NCBI GenBank assembly: GCA_964527215.1
Contig: CAZGNZ010000051.1
Location: 1 to 21,590, forward strand
Reading direction: 5' to 3'
Origin: CAZGNZ01 sp964527215
Lineage (GTDB): Bacteria; Fidelibacterota; Marinisomatia; SCGC-AAA003-L08; JACNLC01
DNA length: 21,590 nt
The notes under the pieces are model-generated. The model saw only the letters and a program-made list of their open reading frames with translations. It was not told the DNA's origin and searched no databases. Shown here piece after piece: positions 15,191-21,590 of the stretch. The position numbers and the translations under genes are program-made. How positions within the stretch are numbered: position 1 is the stretch's first letter; each line of letters opens with the position of its first letter.

Positions 15191-18100
15191 TTATTTCAGC
15201 AGTATGAGCTTTTGCGTATCGGAAAAAGAGCCGGCTGTCAGACGAATGAAATACACCCCGCTTGGGTAGCCTTCCAGATTGATCTGCATTTTATGCAAAC
15301 CGGCAGACTGATAGCTGTTTTGCAGCACGGCAACCGACTGCCCCAGTTCATTGAACAGCCGAATACTGACCTTTTGATCCTTCGGAATCTGATATGTCAG
15401 AAGTGTGCTGGAGTTGAAGGGATTGGGATACGGTGTCGTCACGGAGTATTCATCCGGTATGAACCCCGTCAGATCCACACGCTCCAATGCACCGTTCCAC
15501 CCGGCCAGGATCACTTCCGTGACGGATGCGGCATCTGCGGTTTCCAGGACTATTTCACCCTGGATCCTGGTCCCGTCAAGTGTCAGGGCAATGCAGCCGT
15601 TCGGTCCGGAATATCCAGTCCAGCCTTTCGGCACGCTGACCAGGCGAATTTCTTCAGTCGAAGGGATCTGTACCGCCGCGAACCCCGAATCAACCGTGAT
15701 GATAAGCCGGCTGCCGGACCATTGGACATCCACCTCCCCGAAGTCGGTGCGCGGCACTTCCTCCAGAAGCCATGAAACCACCAGAACCACATCCAGAATA
15801 TCCATCTCTCCGCTCTGGTTCACGTCAGCAAGATATGTTTCCTCTTCCGTGATATCTTCATAGCCGACAAGAACATAAATCATCTGCACGATATCCAGAA
15901 TATCCAGAAGTCCATCGTAATTGATGTCACCGGTGGGCGCAAAATTGATCATCTGACTCTCGGCCGCACCATTCACGACGGGCATTTCATTCCACTGCAG
16001 CTGATTGATCACCAGACTTGAAGCAGGTTCCAGAAGTGACTCATTCGCGTGAACAAAGACAGTGGCCAACAGGCCCCCGCCCGTTTTTGGAACGGTGCCG
16101 GCACCCAGAATTCGAAATGACCCGGGTGCAATCAATCCGGATTCCACCATGATGCCGTTCACTTCATTCGACCAGTCAATCTGTTCAATATTCAGATGCT
16201 GGGGATCAAATTCCAACAGGAAGTCAAATGAATGTACATTGACCAGATCCTCATAATAGATGGGGACAGCCGTCACCTCACCGGGCTGTATCTCTGCTGT
16301 GCCGATCACCAGGCTGCCGGCGGCATCGAAGGGGTTGCCGTCCCTGCCCACGGATTCCACGGGAAGACTTTCAATAAGCTGCACGACGTACTGCAGAATT
16401 GCAGAGGCATCAAACGCCGTGATGTCGTCATTGGTCGTCACATTGGAATTCAGCAGCTGAGAATTATTCAGATCAGCGGACTCCGCGAGATAACTGAGAA
16501 TCACCGCTGCATCGTATGCTCTGACCTGGCCGTTCAGATCCACATCACCGTAAAAGGGAATGGTCGTGAACTCCCAGGTTTCGGTATCAGTGATTCCATT
16601 GAATTCATTTCCGGCGGTATCCGTGATTACACCGGCGGCAATGGTCACGTAATAGGCCATCGCCGTTTCCAGATTCGACGCCGGATCAACGGTAATTTCA
16701 TTTGCATTGATCGTGATCTCGGTACTGCTGCTGATGTCCACCTCAATGGTACCGGACCCCCAGTTTGATGCTTCGTGGATGATAATCGACCCTGTCCCCG
16801 CCTGAACGTTTTCTGAAAATGAAAGAGTCAGGCTGACATCTGATGCAACCTCCTCGGAGCCGTCTGTGGGTGTTACTGTGTCAAGCACCGGAGCGGACTG
16901 ATCCGCAGTGGTGAAATTCCAGGTATCCGAAGACGCTATACCGGTAAATGCATTTCCGGAGATATCCGTCAGTGCCCCGCTGTCTATCAGAATGTAATAG
17001 CCGGTGAGATCAGAAAAATCATCATGCAGGATGGTCGCAGCTGCACCTGTTACCGTCACATCGGCCGTGGTGACGTCAATGGCCTGAAACAGGGTATGAT
17101 TCGAAAGGTAAATACTGATACTGCCCGTTCCCTTTGAGATGTTTTCACTGAAGGAAATTTCCAGGACCGCATCATTCAGAACACCCTGTGCGTCATCTGC
17201 CGGAGAAGTTGAATCCACGGTCGGTCCCGTGAAATCGCCGGTGGTGAAGTTCCAGGTATCCGCAGCGGAAATACCGGTAAATGCATTGCCAGACAGATCT
17301 TCAATGATGCCCGAGTCGATGAGAATGTAATATCCTGTTTCTTCAGCAAACCCGCCATGGGTTATTGTCAGCGCTGCATCTGTGATGCTCAGGTTTTCGG
17401 AATCACTGTTGAACACCTGGAAATCTGAGTTGTCTGACGTATATTTTATGCTGACTGCGCCGGTACTGCCCAGCTGAATATCTTCATCCATCGTGATGGA
17501 GACCGCAGCGTCAAGCGCTTGTCCTGCTGCGTCGTCTGCAGGCAGGAGTGACTGTATCTGAGGTCCGGTAAAATCCCCGGTGGTGAAGTTCCAGGTTTCG
17601 GATTCGCTGATACCGCCGAAATCATTCCCTGAGATATCTTCCACAGCTCCGGCATCAATGAGTACATAATAATCTGTCGATTCATCAAATTCCGTGTGCG
17701 TGATGGTCAGGGTGTTTCCGTCTGCACTGACACTTCCTCGCGAGACATCCATGCTTTCGAACACTTCATCGTTCGCACCTGTATAAATTGTCACCGACCC
17801 CGCAGAGCCCAGCTGAATGTCTTCATTGAATTCCAAAGCCAGGTCGGCTGCCAGTGCGACCCCGGTCGAATTGTCTGCCGGCGTGAAGACGGCGGTCTGA
17901 GGAACAGTCACATCGGCTGTGGTCACATCCAGCAATGTCGGCGATGACTGCAGATTGGGTACATCATCTTCAGCGGCGGCGTAAACATCGTATGCCGTTT
18001 CGCTGTTCAGTCCCGTGATGTTCTGTGAAAAGGTTTGATTGATTACATCAACAGTCAGTGATCCGTTTTGAAGCCCTGCAGTTCCGTTTTTCAATTCACT

Positions 18101-19747
18101 GCTGGTGGGAGCCGGGCTGCCGTCGGTCAGTATTGCGTAATACACCGTTCCGGTTTCATCCAGCTGTACTTCAAGCGTAAAGCCGGAACCCGTGATTCCA
18201 GCAGCCGCCGGATAACCGACAATGAATCCGGGAGGAGTGGTATCATTGATTCCGGTGGTGGCAGTCAATGGCTGGACTGCGGACGCGTTGTTCAGGGCAT
18301 CCTCTGCTGTGACATAAATGTAGTAGGCAGTATCCTCAGCCAGGCCGCTTACGGTTACGACCGTTTCGGTGTCGGCAGTCAGAGCGGTATTTCCGGAGAA
18401 ATCAGCGGGCTGATCGTTTTGATCGGTTCCGGCGCTGACCTGAGCAGCCGTGATCCCGTTTCCATCTGCATCCAGGACGACATAATAGCCGGTTGCGGCA
18501 TCATCCACCTGAAAATGGATATCAAAACCGGCAGCACTGACATTGTCAATAAATGGGAAATCCTGGGCAAAGGCAGGCGGTGTGGCATCAATCAAAACCG
18601 ACCCGTCGGTTCCTGACGTGGTGATTTCATCATTGTTAAACAAACCCGACACAAAATCGATGGTCACGGTTCCGCTGGATGCATCTGCGGGTATGTCCAT
18701 CAGCAGGTTGAACAGGATACCGTCCGAGCTGACGGGATTATTGTCTGCTGCCGCCGCAATCGCCAGATATTCTTCATTTGACGGATCGGCGGGCACATAG
18801 TTTTCATTCACGGAAAAAACCCAGCCTTCAGTCAGAAGTCCGGTGCCTTCAACGGAATTGTAGGTCAGTTCGTTCTGATAGTCATCAAAATAGAATTCAA
18901 AGGAACTGAATTCCAGACCCGGCGGAAAATCCACTGTGATCGGGACAGTCACGGTGGTACTCGGTGCCTGTGCGTCCAGCTCCGCAACGGTGATGGCAAT
19001 GACGGGATCATAATCATAAAATTCAACGGCAGTGGGAGTCATTGCATCCGTCAGCGGAAATCCGTAATAATGCGGAATACTCTGACCGGGCGCGCGGTTT
19101 GCGTCTGTCCAGTCGTTTCCGGGCCAGGCAAAATAACGGTAATAGCCGCCCCACTGCTGTTCCGTCATCGTGCACACGCGAATATGATCCGGATTTCCAA
19201 AAACAGACCTGGAAATGAGCAGTTCCCGGTAGTTGCCCTCTGTCTCAGCGGCAACTTCAAAATGAACAGTATTATTATAGTTATTGGAATTCTCCGATAC
19301 ATTGGTCTGCCAGCTGCCGGATTCGTACTGCTTGACTTCGATGTAGTCACCGCCCCCGGATGAATTTTTACACACGATCACATAATCGGAGCTGAATGGC
19401 GTTGTGACGTTTTCACCCCAGGCATACGCACTGGTTGTCCCGCCGGTCCCATATGGATCCGCGTCAATGAAAACGAACTGAGCCATGTTGTTGAAATCAG
19501 CATCACTTCCTGAAATGCCAATGTAAATATTGTCGGCGTCCCAGGTGAAGTACAGCTCGGACGCGCCCGTGATGTTGGTGAACGTTTCCTCCCCGGTCCA
19601 GCTGTCGTTAACACCGTCAACAACGATGGTGTGATACGTTGAGCTTCGGTCAAATGCAGTGAAACTGTCTTCGGCAATTCCCGGTCCGGTGATCAGGAAC
19701 ATGCCAATAATGCACAGAAGAGTGGTGTTTGCAATTGGCTTGATCAT
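15191..19747 (-). CDS. Large modular T9SS-secreted surface protein (CBM9-like, cohesin-like, FN3-like, Big_5-like, dockerin)
   Basis: 1518 residues; the ATG has GGAG 6 bases upstream. Order of parts: signal peptide (1-25); a CBM9/DOMON-like beta domain (about 29-240, FTWDADNIYIGISGSD); a cohesin-like domain (247-390); two fibronectin-III-like domains (about 390-612, with GLAEDTAYYIYVTAED and GLNSETAYDVYAAAED); four Big_5-like Ig domains (615-1063) sharing SGNxF and TWNFTT; a dockerin-like pair (1066-1130); a second cohesin-like domain (1140-1268); a second dockerin-like pair (1271-1331); a beta linker; and a T9SS type A sorting domain (about 1436-1518, PYPNPFNSSTLL, ending KLILLK). No catalytic domain is visible. 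It is likely a surface scaffold or adhesin, with the CBM9-like part a possible carbohydrate binder; this is inference. The short leader before it contains an ATTACA-N11-TGTAAT dyad. The 425-residue gene follows by 34 bases. Confidence 0.88.
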   Translation of the reverse strand: MIKPIANTTLLCIIGMFLITGPGIAEDSFTAFDRSSTYHTIVVDGVNDSWTGEETFTNITGASELYFTWDADNIYIGISGSDADFNNMAQFVFIDADPYGTGGTTSAYAWGENVTTPFSSDYVIVCKNSSGGGDYIEVKQYESGSWQTNVSENSNNYNNTVHFEVAAETEGNYRELLISRSVFGNPDHIRVCTMTEQQWGGYYRYFAWPGNDWTDANRAPGQSIPHYYGFPLTDAMTPTAVEFYDYDPVIAITVAELDAQAPSTTVTVPITVDFPPGLEFSSFEFYFDDYQNELTYNSVEGTGLLTEGWVFSVNENYVPADPSNEEYLAIAAAADNNPVSSDGILFNLLMDIPADASSGTVTIDFVSGLFNNDEITTSGTDGSVLIDATPPAFAQDFPFIDNVSAAGFDIHFQVDDAATGYYVVLDADGNGITAAQVSAGTDQNDQPADFSGNTALTADTETVVTVSGLAEDTAYYIYVTAEDALNNASAVQPLTATTGINDTTPPGFIVGYPAAAGITGSGFTLEVQLDETGTVYYAILTDGSPAPTSSELKNGTAGLQNGSLTVDVINQTFSQNITGLNSETAYDVYAAAEDDVPNLQSSPTLLDVTTADVTVPQTAVFTPADNSTGVALAADLALEFNEDIQLGSAGSVTIYTGANDEVFESMDVSRGSVSADGNTLTITHTEFDESTDYYVLIDAGAVEDISGNDFGGISESETWNFTTGDFTGPQIQSLLPADDAAGQALDAAVSITMDEDIQLGSTGAVSIKYTSDNSDFQVFNSDSENLSITDAALTITHGGFAEETGYYILIDSGIIEDLSGNAFTGISAADTWNFTTGDFTGPTVDSTSPADDAQGVLNDAVLEISFSENISKGTGSISIYLSNHTLFQAIDVTTADVTVTGAAATILHDDFSDLTGYYILIDSGALTDISGNAFTGIASSDTWNFTTADQSAPVLDTVTPTDGSEEVASDVSLTLSFSENVQAGTGSIIIHEASNWGSGTIEVDISSSTEITINANEITVDPASNLETAMAYYVTIAAGVITDTAGNEFNGITDTETWEFTTIPFYGDVDLNGQVRAYDAAVILSYLAESADLNNSQLLNSNVTTNDDITAFDASAILQYVVQLIESLPVESVGRDGNPFDAAGSLVIGTAEIQPGEVTAVPIYYEDLVNVHSFDFLLEFDPQHLNIEQIDWSNEVNGIMVESGLIAPGSFRILGAGTVPKTGGGLLATVFVHANESLLEPASSLVINQLQWNEMPVVNGAAESQMINFAPTGDINYDGLLDILDIVQMIYVLVGYEDITEEETYLADVNQSGEMDILDVVLVVSWLLEEVPRTDFGEVDVQWSGSRLIITVDSGFAAVQIPSTEEIRLVSVPKGWTGYSGPNGCIALTLDGTRIQGEIVLETADAASVTEVILAGWNGALERVDLTGFIPDEYSVTTPYPNPFNSSTLLTYQIPKDQKVSIRLFNELGQSVAVLQNSYQSAGLHKMQINLEGYPSGVYFIRLTAGSFSDTQKLILLK
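15755..15937 (-). other. Dockerin-like module 2 (ILDI type) of the large protein
   Basis: Residues 1271-1331. Loops DINYDGLLDILD and DVNQSGEMDILD are each followed by a hydrophobic helix. The ILD signature matches the dockerin of the first gene in the window (NIDVLD and LNVLD) and differs from module 1. Confidence 0.7.
16358..16552 (-). other. Dockerin-like module 1 (YDA/FDA type) of the large protein
   Basis: Residues 1066-1130. Two loops, DVDLNGQVRAYD and NVTTNDDITAFD, each followed by an A-x-x-IL helix. The Asp/Asn positions fit dockerin Ca-binding loops, although the second loop has Thr at one ligand position. Confidence 0.65.
16559..17905 (-). repeat. Four tandem Big_5-like Ig domain repeats
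   Basis: Residues 615-1063 of the large protein. Each unit is 106-113 residues: a P(A/T)D segment, a FNED/FSEN-type acidic strand, a YYxxIDxG strand, D(I/L)SGN or DTAGN, and TWNFTT or TWEFTT. The DNA also repeats with a period of about 320-340 bases; the GTGAAxTCCAGGT phrases near 16570, 16910, 17242 and 17581 mark the units. The first two copies share the stretch from QLGS to the closing TGDFTGP, so they may be the youngest duplication. Confidence 0.8.
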
Positions 19748-19793
19748 CTTTTCTCCAAAGGTGATGGTTGGTTTGATAAATGCTTGATATCGG

Positions 19794-19816
19794 ATTACAT
19801 GAAATACTGCTGTAAT
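19794..19816. repeat. Small dyad upstream of the large T9SS gene
   Basis: ATTACA (19794-19799) and TGTAAT (19811-19816) with an 11-base spacer, 46 bases upstream of the large gene and touching the stop of the release factor-like gene. It could be an operator or weak terminator, or chance. Confidence 0.25.
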
Positions 19817-20181
19817 TAATCTAGCTCTGATTGAATGTTTTTACGTAACAGCTTTTTGGCAGAACGGATTTTTTTTTGCTTCTTTTTCTCTTCGTAAACC
19901 CATCCGGGCGGACGCGTTGATTTCCGTTTTGGAGGTCGGTAATTGTGACGCTTGATCAATTCCCTGAGCCGCTTCAGGCATTTCTGACGGTTGAGGTACT
20001 GGCTTCGCTCTTCCTGACAGGTGACAGTCAGTCCGGAAGACAGATGAACCAGCCGCACGGCGCTTTCCGTTTTGTTGGCATGCTGGCCGCCTTTACCGCC
20101 TGAACGGAATGTATCCACCCGGCATTCCGAAAGGAGCTGGTCATCGCTGTCTGGCAGGTGTATATGTCCGGGTTTGATCAT
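19816..20181 (-). CDS. Peptide chain release factor-like protein (ArfB/YaeJ type)
   Basis: 121 residues from the ATG at 20181. The class I release factor catalytic motif is present as SGGKGGQHANKTESAVRL (27-44, GGQ at 31-33), followed by ECQ-like TCQEERSQYLNRQKCLKRL (53-71). A basic C-terminal tail (about 83-115, rich in Lys and Arg) resembles the mRNA-channel tail of ArfB. There is no stop-codon-recognition domain. Family members hydrolyse peptidyl-tRNA on stalled ribosomes. The ATG is chosen because MIKPGHIHLPDSD matches the start of ArfB-type proteins; no Shine-Dalgarno precedes it, and a TTG at 20229 would add 16 residues. The frame is open and in phase back to the stop of the DUF1232 gene, so the true start is uncertain. 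Confidence 0.85.
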   Translation of the reverse strand: MIKPGHIHLPDSDDQLLSECRVDTFRSGGKGGQHANKTESAVRLVHLSSGLTVTCQEERSQYLNRQKCLKRLRELIKRHNYRPPKRKSTRPPGWVYEEKKKQKKIRSAKKLLRKNIQSELD

Positions 20182-20304
20182 AATATGGCTGTGCGGTTCT
20201 TTCAGCAGAAAAGGAGACTTCAAGTGCAATCCGTTTTCTGCATAAGAAATTTGAAAATCGCGTGGGCTGCTTTCCTGTGATGGAATGAAAATGCCGGTCC
20301 GGTT

Positions 20305-20742
20305 TCAGGTTCTGGCAAGAGTTATGAGTGAATGATAAATTTCCCTGCCCACCATTTCCTCAGCGTCGGACAGGATTGCTTGCAGGGTGATTTCGGGGCT
20401 CTGTTCCAAATCCCAGATTTCCTGAATAAAATTCCCGCTGTCCGACTGGAGAATATCATATAAAACATGAGCGGACAGAATGACATCATCCAGATATCCC
20501 CGTGTTCCTTCCGTTTCTTCAGGGATGAAGTCGACGGGTGATACAAAATATGCCAAAGCGCTGGACAGATGCGCCTTGTCCTTGACCGGCAGCGATTGAT
20601 TCTGAGACAGTCGGCAGATCAGTAAAAACAATTTCGGTGCCAGTATAAGATGATGCATCCAAGGGAAATCGGCACTTGAAGATTCGGCGACAAATGAATC
20701 TATTTCTGACTTAATGCTTTGATAATAATCATTAAATTCCAA
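20305..20742 (-). CDS. DUF1232 (YkvA-like) protein
   Basis: 145 residues. The DUF1232 signature is clear: ALAYFVSPVDFIPEETEG (62-79) followed by GYLDDVILSAHVL (82-94). The family has one or two short hydrophobic helices and an unknown role, probably at the membrane. The start is a TTG (20742-20740): an AAAGGAGGAG Shine-Dalgarno lies 8 bases upstream, and an in-frame TAG two codons before the TTG excludes a longer protein. The next in-frame ATG is residue 29, inside the conserved region. It sits between an HD-domain gene (126 bases upstream) and the release factor-like gene, all on the same strand. Confidence 0.88.
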   Translation of the reverse strand: MEFNDYYQSIKSEIDSFVAESSSADFPWMHHLILAPKLFLLICRLSQNQSLPVKDKAHLSSALAYFVSPVDFIPEETEGTRGYLDDVILSAHVLYDILQSDSGNFIQEIWDLEQSPEITLQAILSDAEEMVGREIYHSLITLART

Positions 20743-20750
20743 AATCTACT

Positions 20751-20760
20751 CTCCTCCTTT
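20751..20760 (-). promoter_or_regulatory. Shine-Dalgarno that fixes a TTG start
   Basis: AAAGGAGGAG on the minus strand, 8 bases ahead of the TTG start of the DUF1232 gene. Confidence 0.85.
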
Positions 20761-20824
20761 GTGCTGCGACACAGATTTGATGACCATCTCCGCGCAGTTA
20801 TTTATTGGCCCGGAAATTCACCGG

Positions 20825-20864
20825 AAGCCGTAAAAAGATATCGGGATTTGGATTAGAACGGCTT
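20825..20864 (-). other. Hairpin just after the HD-domain gene
   Basis: AAGCCGT and ACGGCTT (20858-20864 with 20825-20831) form a perfect 7-bp stem around a 26-base loop, starting 4 bases after the TAG of the HD-domain gene. No U-run follows on the minus strand. It may be a weak 3' structure. Confidence 0.3.
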
Positions 20865-20868
20865 TTGA

Positions 20869-21420
20869 CTACAAACCCAAATCGTCTGAAATACTCTGCA
20901 TTGCCTTGATTAAAAAATCGATGTGTTCCGTCAAATCAACATTCAGTTCTTCAGCGCCAAGGCGGATATCATCGCGGTTCACCGATGCAGCAAAGGCTTT
21001 GTCTTTCAATTTCTTTTTCACGGACTTGGGCTTGACATCAGCGATTTTTTTTGAGGGGCGAACCAAGGCGGTGGCGGTGATCAGGCCCGTAAGTTCATCC
21101 ACGGCAAACAGGACTCTGGCCATGAGGGTGTCCCGGGGAACACCGGTGTATGCCGCATGGCCCATGATGGCCTTGATCCAGGATTCAGGAACGCCCCGGG
21201 ATTTTAAAATTTCTGCACCCTTGAACGGGTGCTCTTCCGCGGTCGGATATCGTTCATAATCAAAATCATGCAGCAGTCCCACGATGCCCCAAGCATTTTC
21301 ATCTTCATTATACTTGCGTGCGTAGGCTTTCATGCCCGCTTCCACAGACAGCGCATGTTTGATCAGTCCCTCTTTGGTGGTGTATTCCGTCAAAAGCTGA
21401 TATGCTTCTTCTCTATTCAT
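20869..21420 (-). CDS. HD-domain phosphohydrolase-like protein
   Basis: 183 residues. HD superfamily ligands are visible: His22 (IKHALSVE), His51-Asp52 (GLLHDFDYERYP), His88 (GHAAYTG) and Asp108 (FAVDELTGL), in the right order and spacing for an HDIG-type metal-dependent phosphohydrolase. The C-terminal part is Lys-rich (KPKSVKKKLKDK, 130-141) and then helical. The substrate is unknown; relatives act on nucleotides or are uncharacterised. The ATG at 21420 gives a normal N-terminus but has no Shine-Dalgarno in front, only AT-rich sequence. It is the first gene of the minus-strand series leading to the large T9SS protein, but gaps of about 125 bases leave open whether they share a transcript. 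Confidence 0.85.
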   Translation of the reverse strand: MNREEAYQLLTEYTTKEGLIKHALSVEAGMKAYARKYNEDENAWGIVGLLHDFDYERYPTAEEHPFKGAEILKSRGVPESWIKAIMGHAAYTGVPRDTLMARVLFAVDELTGLITATALVRPSKKIADVKPKSVKKKLKDKAFAASVNRDDIRLGAEELNVDLTEHIDFLIKAMQSISDDLGL

Positions 21421-21590
21421 AATAATACCATTTTTAATGAGTTTGCTTATTTGATCAAGGGATAATTTACAGAATTTGTCCCATGTCCTGCCGATCCGGA
21501 AATGAAAATATTAACGGAATTCACATCCGTCAAAAACCGCGTCCCTTCAGGACTCGGAAACCTGGGGCATTTTCACCGGTGGCTGAAGCC
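21421..21590. other. Right edge, no gene established
   Basis: 170 bases upstream of the HD-domain gene. It should contain that gene's promoter. A plus-strand frame from an ATG at 21502 runs off the edge (29 codons, MKILTEFTSVKNRV start), but it has only a weak GGAA directly before the ATG and no recognisable family. It could be the start of a divergent gene; the evidence is too thin to call. Confidence 0.4.

Noticed and set aside
15191..19747. Cellulosome scaffoldin
   Set aside because: Cohesin- and dockerin-like modules are present, but there is no glycoside hydrolase domain and the Ig/FN3-rich layout with a T9SS tail is common in FCB surface proteins.
21502..21590. Possible start of a plus-strand gene at the right edge
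   Set aside because: Only 29 codons, weak ribosome site and no family match; kept as a note, not a gene call.

Overview
The window looks like a chromosomal segment from a Gram-negative bacterium of the Fibrobacterota-Chlorobiota-Bacteroidota (FCB) side of the tree. The best guess is Marinimicrobia (Neomarinimicrobiota) or a close relative. This rests on protein style, not on a marker-gene tree: C-terminal type IX secretion (T9SS) sorting domains with a PNPFN motif, dockerin- and cohesin-like modules joined to those domains, Cys repeats of the DCxGVCxGSA and GCTDPxA...DDGSC kind, and a DUF4837-type lipoprotein. No insertion sequence, integrase, CRISPR array or phage gene was found. Base composition looks even throughout.

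Layout. (1) 1-1269: 3' part of a secreted plus-strand gene (Cys/Trp repeats, dockerin, T9SS domain), closed by a 12-bp hairpin. (2) 1377-1483: initiator tRNA-Met with its own terminator. (3) 12308 down to 1652: ten minus-strand genes, mostly overlapping or separated by less than 50 bases: lepA, a CPBP intramembrane protease, a signal-peptide/TM/zinc-ribbon protein, a methyltransferase, a DUF4837 lipoprotein, purE, rmlD, a polyprenyl-phosphate mannose synthase-like GT2, a GT2-sugar-phosphotransferase fusion, and accA. The only sizeable gap, before purE, holds a structured leader. (4) 12309-12734: a 426-base divergent intergenic region with two AT-rich inverted repeats. (5) 12735-13816: a plus-strand pair, an OB-fold-like lipoprotein and a small PepSY-type membrane protein, ending at a strong terminator. 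(6) 21420 down to 13879: minus-strand HD-domain protein, DUF1232 protein, ArfB-like release factor, a 1518-residue multidomain T9SS substrate and a 425-residue cohesin/Cys-rich protein. This block converges on the same terminator.

How the genes fit together. The rmlD / mannosyl-lipid / GT2-fusion block points to cell-surface glycan assembly, co-transcribed with housekeeping genes for translation (lepA), purines (purE) and fatty acids (accA). The two T9SS-tagged proteins and the 425-residue protein are surface or secreted modular proteins with no recognisable catalytic domain.

Most worth a second look: the GT2 fusion, whose phosphoglycosyltransferase domain appears to have lost its catalytic Asp-Glu pair; two mutually exclusive three-arm RNA structures at the lepA/CPBP junction and in the purE leader; the OB-fold lipoprotein/PepSY pair; the zinc-ribbon membrane protein beside an intramembrane protease; and the dockerin-cohesin-dockerin-sorting-domain arrangement of the 1518-residue protein.
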